This document shows positions 23,862 through 36,652 of a DNA stretch of 64,000 nucleotides, in pieces; position 1 is the stretch's first letter; each line of letters begins with the position of its first letter. The DNA comes from Amaranthus tricolor (lineage: Eukaryota > Streptophyta > Magnoliopsida > Caryophyllales > Amaranthaceae), in assembly GCF_026212465.1 (NCBI RefSeq), contig NC_080048.1, positions 39,453,875 through 39,517,874 on the forward strand, written 5' to 3'. The position numbers were made by a program, and so were the translations under genes. Under the pieces are notes generated by a model, which worked only from the letters and a program-made list of their open reading frames with translations, ran no database searches and was not told the DNA's origin.

Positions 23862-26800
23862 TCATTGACCCTTCCCGAGTTGTGCTAGGTATTCCTTGTC
23901 AGCTGTTGCAAGTCGATTTTGGAACTGAGACCACTCTTTCCTGCATCTCTCTCGGACCTGTGGTTATCGGATCAAAGAGAAGATAACAGAACAGAAATTC
24001 AGAATTTTATTGTACGAAATGAAACATTAGAAATAGTACAATGTGACATCTCATCTGCGAAAAATGAAATAGAAGATATTATAAATAAATACATAAAAAA
24101 TGCCAATATAATATATGCCTACCCCTTTCCATGGAGCCTGTCCATTCTCAGCCTGGCCCTGAAAATGGATAGATGACTAATTAATACAAATCAGAGAAAA
24201 TCAGACATTCCATAATAGAATTGGAACCTTAACAACCCAAGGATAAGTGTTCAGTAACAATTATTTAGGGAAGCAGTTTCTCTGACACACTCGTTCCCGC
24301 CACAATTTAGTGGCTACATGATCCTTTTTGTGTTGTCCCATATTAGTTTTCCTCACTTCCTTCCGTGGTAAGTTTTAGATTTTTGGCCCATAAATCTAAT
24401 ATCTAATTTACTTCATCCAACCCTACTTAAACGCATACACATTTCATACGATCACACAATCCAACCCACACCCCAACCCTAAAACAAAAGTCTCAAAACT
24501 CTTTACGTATCAACTAATATAGGACAAAGCAAGCATACTTTATTTTCCTTTAATTTTAGAAGAGAACAAGTCAACTAAACTGTTGGGAATAAAACTTAGT
24601 AATAGAAAAGATCATAGATAGCAGCCTTCTTATATCAATGCCCATCTAAACTGGCTCAAAATGTAGTTATTAAAACAATCACAATTTTGATCAGTTGGAA
24701 GTCTCAGATGCAGGACCTATCACTGATCTGGCATCAACCAGGGACAACGTTCAAAACACCAATATTCCAATATATTAAATACACAAGGCAAGCTTCGCAT
24801 AAACAACCAAAAATATATTACTCTTCCATCCCTTAATGTTTCCCCCATTTTGACTTATACGCGAGCTATCAAGAGAAAATGAAGCAAACATCAAGACACA
24901 GACGAAGTGTATCATTCTATTTTTAAGGTCAAGAAAGAAATCTGAAACTTTAGATTGCGGCTGCAAGAAATTATGAAGAATAAGTCAAGTAGTTGAAATA
25001 AGTTATAGCAGAATAAAGGCATAAAAAAAATAAGCTAGAGGCCAAGTTTTATCCAACCGACATTAGATTAGAGGTACTTACTATATGGATCAAAATGTTG
25101 AATCTTTAAAAAGGATCAAAGTAGAAAGATGGGAGTAGCGGAAATGCGAATGCTTCGATGAATGAGTAGGCGCACCTTAAGCGATTGAATTCTAAACGAA
25201 GATATAAGAACGAGTTAGGAGTTGCAACGAAAGAAAATCGTTTAAGATGGTTTGAGCATGTGCAAAGACTGAATATTGGCAAACGGATAGAAAGATGGAG
25301 TTCAAGATACTTAAAAAGAGGTGTAAGAAAGACCGAAGATGACTTGCAGAACATAAGTGAAAAAAAAAAATTTAAGGATTTAGGCTTATAAATTGAGATG
25401 GTAGAAAAGCGGAATGAATGGAGAAGAATCCATGTGAAAGACCATTGGAACATATTGATTTATGTAGCCGACTTCGAACTTTTGAGATCAAATTTTTGGC
25501 CTTTTCGTTGTTGTTGTTTTGTGTGAAGAGCCAAACTGCCAACGACAATCCCTCCTTTGAGGATATTGTACAAGCTTAGGAGTTTCAAGAACATAATTGC
25601 AACAGAATCACTGATTAGGACAACGACCCAAAGATATTCCTTCCTCTCACTTTTTCTGAGTGCTATCTATTGGGTTATTTTCTATTTCACCTTCGTGTTG
25701 ACAACAAGATACTCATCTTAAAACATTTTAAAGTCACTGATCTTTCAACTGAGAACAAAATGGATTGATTTAGCATAATTTGATGTCTGAAAGCTCGTAA
25801 CCATTTCTACTATGGACTGACCTAAAGTCTGAAATTTGGTATGGGCTGCAGTGCACAGTCATTTTGATATAATTTCTAAGAAAATAGGATGATGACATAG
25901 GAAACTTAGCAGGGCCATGTTCAAGCCCTAGCACACAATCTGTTTGTATCTGACCATTTGAAGGCCAGACTAAAGTTGTATACATTTCCCATCTGTTCTG
26001 GCAAGAGGTCTCACTACTTGGTTTGGTTCTACCAAAAGAGATAAGTCTACCAAAATTTATAGAATGAGTTTTGCACGACTTCCTACCTTGTATATAAGTA
26101 CGCTAGGATGTAGGAAGTAGGAACAACGTAGCGTAGAAAACCACCATGTTTTTTCGGTGTGATATCCCAACCATAAATATCATTCAAGTAGACATTTTTA
26201 GTGCTGATTATATGGAGATTCACGGAAATGGTACAACATAGATGGAAGGGGAAACAAACCATTGTACACAGATTTAACAAGAGAGGAATGAATTACATTG
26301 AAATAGACATAAATTTTGATCTTACCCGGTCGAACAACCGGAATTCAACCGACATGACCCATTTTCCTTAAAATAGGTGAATTTTTGAGTTTTACATCAA
26401 TATTTTTGTGTTGTGGCCTACTATTGTTTTATCATTTTTATTATTTGAGTTTAATATTGCACAGTTAACTTGAAAAGTTATTTATGGCCAAATATAATAA
26501 GAAAAAATATTTTTAAAATGTCAATGAAAAGATTACATGGTATTTTGGCTATTTTGTAAGCATAAGAATAAAATAATAATTAAATTATAAACCACTGGGT
26601 CAAACACGACCGACTCAAAACTGACCCAACCAACCAATCTGGTCTACATTGAAAGCCAGGATACAGCCTACAGAATCTAAGATGATGTATCACTTTTAGC
26701 TCCATGAAGAGCTTCCATAAGTCACTCCAAAATCACATCTAATAATGCAATGTGTGAAATGTAAAATTCTGTCAAATCTCAAATTTTGAGCATATTCCCT

Positions 26801-29800
26801 TAATCATCTTATTTTGCTATACTTATATTTAGTTGCCTTACGGGAAGGAGAATACGTGAGGACAAAAGGAGAACTCAGGTAGGAGACCAAAGGCAGTTCA
26901 TTCAGCAACATATTTGTCTTTCTTTGGTCTCACGATACTCAAAAATTGTTCTACCATAACATTTCACAATATTTAAGTAGCATGTTATTTTTACAAGTTT
27001 GACTTTACCTGATTTCCAAGAGATGGAATCACTTTATGAATTATCCATTGTTGATCTACAACACCAATTTTTTCATGTGCAGGCTGCAGAAGAAAGTTAG
27101 AAGTGGTTATGATGTCAAAAAAGTTAAGGATGCAGTATATTTTATTAAAACAAAAGATTCAAACAGCAATTAAACTTATATCCAGTAAATCAACTGCCAA
27201 AAATAGTACAAGTTAAAGACCATTCCAAAATTGTGAGGATGAGAGAAGTGAGTATATAATGTTATAAATACTAAAAAGGTATTCAAAAGAGTTAATTACT
27301 TGAAGTAAATGCATAATCATTGAAAATAATATAATCCAACTTGAAAGGAAATAGTAGATCAGGAAACTCCTAAAAAATAAGGTCAAGAAACAGCAACCTA
27401 CAAATCTAAGAGGATTTAACTATCGGTGACAATATAAGTCTACTATGCATCAAAAACTCAGTGATGTGGTCCATAAAAATATGATTCACAAATTACTTTA
27501 GAGGAGAGGTGAATGAAAATATTTTAAAGAATCTCAGTAACATGTAGAACGACAGACTTACTTCAACACATCTTCTCAGAGCAAAATCTAGTCCCCACCC
27601 ATGCACCAAGTCATTCTGCACCGATGATAAAATGGACAATCAGTTGGGAATCTCAAAACATTAGAACTGCTACACTGTCAAACTTCAACTGTAAAAACTT
27701 ACATTACTCAATACTTAGCTAAAATATAGCAGATTATATAAATAATGCACACTTCCCAAAGTTAAAGCATAAAAGACAAAATAAGTAATATGCAAGATAG
27801 ATTACCTGAATCATATGCCATACACAGTGCCAAGCATCCCGTGAAAAGACAGGGGCCATAATTTCCACAAATCTGCAGTTGCCACAACACAACTACAATT
27901 AGTAGGGAAGATGAAAATTAAGCCTGAGTTGGTTGTTATCTCTAATATTTCAAAAGTCAGAATAGAAAGTGGTTTCCATATCTAGAATCACTTCTCCTAA
28001 TCAAATTATACAAACAGTATCAAATTTAGAGAACCCACATTCCCTATCAAGAACAACATTGAATTGTATTTCAGTAAAACAGTCAAGCTGTCAAGGCCTG
28101 ACTGGGTACAGGAATGTGTACATGTTCACAAATGTAGCATGAGATAAATTTTATTTCATCAAATTCAGCAAACCTTCATTTAATCAAAGGAATATGGATA
28201 AAAACACTATATAACAGTGATCCACTTTTTTCCCCATCCATTACAATCATTTAACGTTACATGGTGCATGAGCAAAAAGAGCATACGCAGCACAAGGAGG
28301 CAAGTGTGGGTCAGAACACCAGCCTGGTTTCTCCTCCGTTTCCCTGGTAATCAACCAGATTAATTTGTCAGAGTGAAATAAGGATGAAAGATATATCTTT
28401 TGAGGGAAAAAAGGAGTTGGCCTCATAAGTTAGAGCAGGAGACATACTTGTGTACTTCTCTATCTCCTCTCCTTTTAGTCATCTCCCATGTCAAACCATT
28501 ATTAGGTTCAAGACCAGGCTGAGAAATCTCCAGGCCATATTTCCGCACCAAATGGATATACCTGATAAATTTTTCAAGAAGAAAAGATGCCTAAGAATCT
28601 TGAATCTTATTAGAAACAGATTCACTAGCAAAACTTGAACTTACTTCTCTGCGTTGAAATGTTCCACACCGAGATCTTCATCCCAGATAAAGATGTAATC
28701 ATAAGCAGCAACAACATCAGGGTGCAAAAATCGTTTTGCATACCACCTGCACAGCAGTTTAGTCAGACGCAAAACTGAGTATTAATGTTGAAGGTGAGGT
28801 AGAACAATAAGCTATATGATTCATTTCAAAGAAAAAAAGATGTATGATTAAGTCTTGTTCAAATTTGATGTTACTGACATCCAACATGAGCCACCTTGCA
28901 TTTGCAGCTAATGGTACACGATTTTCTTCAAATTAGTGCCAAAAAAGGCCATAAATGTCGGTTTTCATATAACTCTGGACAGTTTTAAGCAGAACACAAC
29001 CATTTACCACAATTCTGTAAGAGATTCAAGTTCTCACATGTCATCGGTTCTTGAATGGTGCTTTAAACAGTAAAAAAAAGAACAAACATGCAGTGAAGTA
29101 TGTGAGGTAAAAAGCTGGCATAATACAGCAAATAATATTGCTTTTTAAAAATGTTATGCAGCTCACATTTCGAAATTCCAGACCAGAAGTCATTTTCACC
29201 ATGCATATATCCATCACAAACAATAACATTAAATTCAATATGCCTCTAACACCCAAAAAGAATTTGCATGAGAAATCAAATTGACTAAGAATGAGAAATT
29301 GAGTAGAAACATGATATATACTTCCACTACTTGAACTAGATTCTATTATTGGACCTGCATTCACGATTATCTATATCAAAAGATGAAAAGAACAAGGCTA
29401 TTAGTTTTGCATAAGCTGCAATATTTACAAGAGGGGTTCAAACCATTTTGTTTGCTTCCTAGCACCGATATGGATAGCTTGTTTTGACCATTCAAACTGA
29501 TCCCATTCAGAAATCCGACCATCATAATGGAAAAGTAAAATTTGGAAATCCTCAGAAAACTGCAACACAGCATCTAAACTGATCAATGACCTTGAGTGAA
29601 AATAGAGACTTTCACTGACACATTAAATACTACTTTGTACCTTCTTTACAGCTGCGTTAATGTTGTCTTTCTGATCAAATCCAACAGTAAAAGTCACCAA
29701 GTATTTCGGCTTCTTTTTCAGATCCTGTATTAGGATGTGACAAGGTTTAATCAAAATAAGAAAAACTTAAGGGAAAAAAAAGTACTCAACCATCATAAAA

Positions 29801-32657
29801 ACATAATACAAAAGTGGGGGAAGAGAAAGTATTCCTAAAGTCATACTACATTTAGATAAAATGTTATATCTAACAAGAGAATTGCTCTCCCCATGTCACC
29901 ATAATTATGCTACAAGTTAACATTGACCTTAATATTACAAGATTGGCTTCATTGGTTGTTAATGAAAGATGTATTTAAGGAAAATGGAAAACAAAGATAT
30001 TGTAAGACCGACAAGCAAAGTAAACCAACTAACAATCAATATTAGACTGCAAATACTCCCCAATGATTCAGCTCAAAATTTGCAAATATCTACTACTTCC
30101 ATTGTTTTGAAATCATTAATCCTCAAATTAGCTCAACTACACAAAATCCCCAAATGCACAACTTTAGTATTTTAACTGTCAAAGATCATTCACTAATCGC
30201 TAGTGTAGTTTTCGATCTCAAATATATGGACTAGCTACCAGCCTAAGGGCCTAAAACCTAGAACACCTGAACTTTGGCAATCCTTTAGGTGTTAAGTATC
30301 GAAAAAATATTAATACCTAAAAATTATTCCCAGCTTTAGTCAAATTTTTGGCATGTGCAATGAATAATGAGCTAAAACAGGCTAAAATGTGGAGCTAAAA
30401 GGTGTCTATTGATATTGCAGCCTTTCAAAATTCCCTTCAGCAAAATGGCTTGTGTTTTTCTGCTAACAACTCCCGTTCTTTCATTTGATTTATTTAAACT
30501 AAGAGGTCATTTTACCAAATTATAAGTTGTAAGAAACAACTTAATTGCTTAAAATAAAACTCCGTCTCTCATAGAAAGATCCAAAATTGACATACAAGTA
30601 GAGACGCATTCATACAAAACCACAAATTGTATCCACTAAAGAAAAGAACCCTATTGCTAAGCCCACCACTTAATTTGATTAGGCACTGTCTTCTAAAAAA
30701 AATCTAGAAGCATTTGCAACTATTTCTTAAGTTCAGTCCCATCAGAAAATACGCCACATTTGTTCACAGGAAAAACCAAGTTTGGCATCCCAAGTAGATG
30801 ATAAAAGACTCTTGCACCAAATTAGTCATTTCTCTCCAACCTAAGTACCAAAAGTTCGGCCAAGCGCGTATATTTTTAAAGAGTGTCCAGCACTTGTTAC
30901 TACCAAAGCTATTGTAGCTCACAAAATTCGAGGATTCTAATCCAAAAAATGATCAGACTCCACAGAACATTCTCCCATGTGGATCTTACACACTGCATTA
31001 GTCACCAAGTATCCTAGGCCTCAAGTTTTTCTAATTAGCTTAAAGAAACCTTCATCTATCCGTGATTTGCAACTTTCAAATAAAGTCATCCACAAATACT
31101 TACGCAGTATATTAGGGAATGAATAAATTCTATCTCGAGTTCAAACAAATATGAGATTTATGAAATTCTAGTTTCCTGCAGAGAATGAGGTTAGCAAGAC
31201 TGTACCGGTTTTGGCATAAAGAATACATACAATCTTGATACAGTCAAAGATTTGTAGCTCAGTAGTTTCATAGTGTTATGCACTATAATATAAAAATAGC
31301 TCATTAAATCATGTGTACTTATTCATGTAAAGTTGTAGTTGAAATTTGCCATCAAGGGTCAGCCTTTTCATTCATAAAGGTAAAGTAGCTTACATATGAC
31401 ATGCAAAACTTTGCCTAGAGAGCCACTAAATGGCATTGGGCTAACATATTGTTGTATGGAATGTGGCGAGTGGAAAACAATTCATTGATCAAGTAAAACA
31501 AAGGCCAAAACAATAAACCAACACTTAAACTAAGTTGTGGAATATAGGAATGCATGATCCACAAATTATCCTCAAACAGGAATACATAAACAAATGAAAA
31601 GTGGCCTATCTTCCCAAAAGGTGCAAGAGTGGAAACATGACACATTTCAGAATGGAAAAGGCATAGGTTAGACCTATATAAAAATAAAGCAACAATTAGA
31701 TGTGGTCTGAAATTCTTTGAACTGTACCTCATTGGGTTCACCCCACAGTCTTCGGAGATAAAAGTCAGATTCTGCGACTACGATTCCTGGTGGTAACATC
31801 TCAGCACCACGAGGATTAGTAGGTACATATATCTGAAATAAGTTTAAGGACAATAATTATAATACAAGTGAAAACCACATGAGAACCTACAGAATGTTAC
31901 TCTACAATTTACTGGAACAGATCAATGTTAAACTGCAGCTTGACAATGCAGAATATATTGTTATTATCTTATATAACAAGCATAACAAGTTAATTAACTA
32001 TTATTTATATACATATAGGGTAAAGATTATTTTAGCATCTGTATAAACATCAATTATATGTTATATGTTAGTAAGGTAAAAATTTATCACCAATGTAGCT
32101 TCAATTGATATAATTAATGCTTACATTTTATGCTCTCCTAACACGTAGCTTTCAAGGTTACAACTTACAAATATCATTGTCCGTATAATTATACCTTAGG
32201 GATTGTTGGTGAACTAAGATCCTCATGAGGCTTACGGGAATCTTTGCGCTCTAAACTTCCATCGAAAACCGATACAAATCTTGAGGATGATTTAATCTGG
32301 AACCAAAAACATTATGTAATACTTAGCGCATAATACTTATGATTCCAAATTCGATTCAAAATAAAAATTTTAGAAAAAATTCTGAATTACAAAATGCATC
32401 AATGTACCTTATCAGAGAACGTCGGAAAAGATACTCCAATGAAAAATCCAAAAACAATCCCTAGAATAGTAGTCATAACAATTCTGGCGCTATCATTTGA
32501 TCGTTTCAAAGCTCCACTGCCACAAAATACATTATATAAAAACAATCAATCACTCAATCAGGATATAAAAATGAAATTAAATGCATTATGAACATAAAAA
32601 TTATACGACAATTAAATTAACAAACCTGCGATGTGAAGTACTCATCTTGTTATTCAT
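23862..32657 (-). CDS. DUF707 family protein
   Basis: Fourteen GT-AG exons on the minus strand: 32626-32657, 32408-32516, 32195-32296, 31728-31832, 29641-29724, 29444-29559, 28645-28746, 28448-28561, 28287-28343, 27806-27872, 27562-27615, 27009-27083, 24123-24158, 23862-23957. The phases close to 382 residues, typical for the family. A single membrane anchor lies at about residues 23-41, so a type II Golgi-like topology is likely. The DUF707 domain spans about 85-370, with family blocks KWWYAKRFLHPD (182 on), WDEDLGVEHF (204 on), PGWCSDPHLPPCAAFVEIMAPVFSR, LVHGWGLDFALRRC and GVVDQQWIIHK. The DED at 205-207 resembles a metal-binding DxD of GT-A enzymes, but no activity is established here. Some databases label such proteins 'lysine ketoglutarate reductase trans-splicing related', which should not be read as a function. 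A second in-frame ATG is five codons in. Intron 12 contains a LINE fragment. Residues 59-81 may be a variable stem. Confidence 0.93.
25128..25520 (+). mobile_element. 5'-truncated RTE-type LINE, 3' end
   Basis: The decayed reading (with stops) gives AEMRMLR-MS, then RLRWFEHVQR, then a basic stretch and EWRRIHVKDHW. These are the C-terminal signature blocks of plant RTE-clade reverse transcriptase ORFs (LRWFGHVQRR, QWRRRIHVADP). The copy ends in GTTGTTGTTG (25508-25517), the (TTG)n tail typical of RTE elements. Most of the element is missing at its 5' side. It sits antisense in DUF707 intron 12 (24159-27008). Confidence 0.85.
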
Positions 32658-35600
32658 ATTAGTTTAGCAGCAATATTGAACATGAAACGAATCGCATTCA
32701 TCAATTCAAGATTTCCGGCGCTTTCTGGAGTACTAAATCGCTTAAGTTCGCGATCTAGTACTCTTTAGACTTTAGAAAAATCGAATTAAAGAGGAAAAAA
32801 ATAATATCAGCAAAACCCTAACAATTCGCAATTGATTAATTAAGTGAAAAATTGATAAAGTGTAGAACAACTTCAGATAGATTTGGGGAATGATGAGAGG
32901 AGAATTTTCGAAATTCAAAATCAAAATCAAATCGAATGATGAAGGAGAAAATTGTTGTTGGTAGTGATAAAAGGAAAATAGCGCTGTTTATGTGTGGAGT
33001 GAACCAACCAAGATTTGCCACTTAGAAAGTCTACAAACATGTGTCAGGGTCTTAAATAAACCCCTTGTTTTTTCTATTAATTGAGGTAGGCTGGCTATTA
33101 GAGATTATATCATTTTTTACCAATTCTTAGTGCAGTGAAATGAAAAGCGATTATTATTAGAATTGATTTTTATAATAATCATTACACTTTAATGTATTTT
33201 TTTTCATTTTAAAGAAGTTTTTATTTATCATTTTTAAGTGATTTATTTGTTGTTCTTACATATTTTTTACTAACTTTCTAAGATATTTTTTTCATAAAAT
33301 ATTTTTTTATTAATTATGGTCACATTCTAACTTTCTTTTAATACTTTTTTAATGTATCTTTACTTTTTTTCATGAAATTATTATTCAGTAAAATAATATA
33401 TCTATTCTATAAAAAATCTATTTTTCTTAATTCCCTTTGTGAAAACTTTATCAAGTAACGGTAAATTCTGTAATACTAAAAATTTGAATGGTAGAAGACA
33501 AATACTTTATACTTACATCTCTTCTAAAGACAAGTTAGTAGGAATGTAGTCCAAGAAACTTCACAAACAAAGGGCTTGTAATTGCAAATTTTTACGCTTA
33601 CCTTTATTATTGTTCTTTATCTATGAGAAAAAATAAATTTAAATAAAATTTTATTAAATTCGTTTTAATGTTATTTTTTATTATATCAATTATAGTTTAA
33701 AATTATGTGTAATTAAAATTATTAAGAGTTAAAATAGTTATAAAAAAAAAGAATAATAAGAGTATACTCTTTATATTTTGTAAAAAAATACTCTCTATCC
33801 CATAGGCAATTGGTAGAAAATTTAAGAAAATAAGAAAAATGATATATTTTATGCAAAAATATGAGAAATGTGTAAAATAAAAAGATTGGAAATCGTCATC
33901 ATCATTTGATCTAATATATCCCCTCATTGAAACTATGATCAGGATTTAGAAAATATAAGAAGATAACAACTCATTTTTAAAAAGGAAAATGTGACCATAT
34001 GGTCTTTCAACTTGAGTAAGATTTACAAATAAATTATCTAAAAAAATTTTAATAGTCCAAAACATAAAAATAAATAAAATACTTATAAATAAATAAATAA
34101 AATTGAAAATCATGGTAAAAATATATAGAAATCAAATAAATTTAATTCAAGTGGGACCGGGGAGGAAGTATGTAGTTGAACTAACCTTAAATCACATGAC
34201 TGCAACATAATATTGACCTGTCTGATTCTTGGCCTTTGGAGGCCATCTTGTTTGTCCTTTTCAATGCAACATCATGGATCATGTTTTTTTATTAGTTGTG
34301 TTTCTGTGTATTTGTGTATGTATAAACTTGTTAAAATTATCTAGAGTTTTAATATTAACTTATAGAGTCCCGTAGAATGTACGGTTTTTTTAACATTAAC
34401 ACATATAAATATATGATATTAAAAAAAGCTAGAAATATTATGGAGTAGAAACAATCAATGTTTACAGCTATATGTATGAATTAACTATGTAATTTTGAAA
34501 ATTATCAACACTATATTGAACAATATATTATATTCTTGAATTTACTCAATTTAACTATAAACAAATGTTAGTTAAAGATACTATAGTAGATATATTACTC
34601 AAGATCAATTGCCATGTCACTAGTCTTTAGCCAATCAGTGGATTTTATTTGGCAAGTTCTCTTAAATTGTAACACTTAAATTTTCCAAGCTTTTTATTAT
34701 AATGTATGATACTCCTACTATTTTTTTCGTTTCAAATTACTTGTAACATTACAAATACATTATTTATTAATTAATTTTGACTGGTCATTAATTTTTAATT
34801 TATAAGTTATATATAGTCAAGTGAGATTTTGTTTAATTCGTCTCAATGTAAATTTTATTAATATCAAATCTTTATAAATTTTATTATATATAATTGGAGA
34901 TATTAAGGATTGAATTATTGCATTGAACTGCGTAAAAAATTAAATATTGCAAATATTTTGGTTGGAGGAGGAAGCATTTTTTATGTTTTACTTTCTCCTA
35001 TTCCTTTTAAATGTCTCATTTAAGTTGAACACGAATATTAAGAAAGAGAGAAATCACGACAATTGTCGATATCCATATGGTAGTTAAAGTATTTAAAACA
35101 ATTATATAGCTAATAGGGGTAATTTTTTTTAATAAAATAGAACTCATCGAGAGATGATTACAACGATTGTAAAGTAATAAGGATATTTTTGTATAAAATA
35201 GAACTCATATCGACAAATTGGTAAAATTAGTCTTTACTTAAAATAGAAAGGGACAAATAAGATTAATTTACCAAATAAGAAAATAGGAAAACTAAAGAAA
35301 TAAGAGGGAGTATTATATATGTTAAATTAAATTTTAAGAAATTTAATACATAATTTTAATTATTTATGGGTACTAAAAAATTATAAAAAATTAATATCAA
35401 GAAAATATGTGATTAGACGATTCAATCTAGATCTTATTTAACTATAACATTAACTACAACATATAAAATAAATTTGAAAGACGAATATTACTAATAATTC
35501 TAATCTATCAAAAATTTCAAAACAAAGGAGAATTTAGTATACATTTGTATACAAAAAAGTGTGCAAAAAGAATCGAAAGCACAAAAGAGAATGCATAAGC

Positions 35601-36652
35601 TTTATTAATAGTGAAAGAAATAATTAAAAAAAAAAAGGGATAACTTTAGAGGAAAATAAGGGGATATTAATATTAATGCACAACAAGATTACATTTGTTT
35701 TTAATCTTGAAATTAAACTCTTTTATTTAGTGATTAAAGAAAGATTAATAAGTAACATTATGTTCCACATGAAGTTACTAATGATAGGATTACATGTTCA
35801 TGTTCGATTAGCTATCCCACTAATTGTGTGTCATTTTGTAAACTAGTCGTTACTCATTTTTCATTACCAAAGTATATTTGTTTTCCCACCAAATTATGAA
35901 GTATTCCGTCTGATTTAATTTTGTTTGTTACACTTTGATTAAAAATATAAATTTTTTTGTCAAATGTAATAAACAATTAAAATTACGTTTGGTCTCTTAC
36001 ACGATAATTGATGACAATAATTATAAAATGTTTTACTTCATGTTTTACAATAAAATTAGAAATCAGAAATTTGACTTTAGTATAAGATTTATAAATTTCT
36101 AAATTTATTATTTTGCAATTTCTTATTAAATCAATAGACCAATTGAATTACTTTATTCATTTTCTCAATCAATTAGAAAAACTTTCTATAAAAGAAGATT
36201 TTAAATGTAACCAATAAAAGAATTTCAAAATAAAATACGTAACCAACACTCTGAAACAAAAGGAGCACTAAATATCAACAAAGAACAAAAATGGGAATGA
36301 AAATTTTCAAAGGGTTCTCCTTATTAAATAATGTAAATGTTTGGCTTTGATTACAAATATACAATCCAATTAAACAAATTTTTGAATGCTTAAAGTTGAA
36401 TATTAGTCCCCTCTATTTTTGATGAGGAAAAAACTAAAGAACAAGAACTATTACAAATGAGTCAAAATCAAGTGGTCTATCCTATCTTTTGGGTTGGACA
36501 TTAGCTTTTTATAATTAAATACTTTTTTGGGGTATCGGGTAGGCTCAGAAAAGTGAAGGGTTACAACAAGAATCGAACCCGATTTCCTCTGGGGTAAAGC
36601 AGTACATGGTCCAAATGGGACACGCCCCGATTCTCTTTTGACAAGTAAATAC
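32658..36652. other. Intergenic, AT-rich with MITE debris
   Basis: The region upstream of DUF707 and downstream of the glycosyltransferase gene. The DUF707 5' leader and promoter lie near 32658-33050. Beyond that I see only AT-rich sequence, a Stowaway-like MITE (34709-34972) and a reverse relative of the same body near 35330-35450. No gene is supported. Confidence 0.55.
34709..34972. mobile_element. Stowaway-like MITE
   Basis: The left end is TACTCCTACTATTTTTTTCG and the right end TTGGTTGGAGGAGGAAG reads back as CTTCCTCCTCC. The interior blocks match those at 5380-5632 and 13142-13398 (TTTAATTCGTCTCAATGTAA near 34830; GAGATATTAAGGATTGAA near 34893). The ends are approximate. Confidence 0.65.

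Noticed and set aside
23919..24176. 85-residue plus-strand open frame
   Set aside because: It is antisense to exons 13 and 14 of the DUF707 gene.
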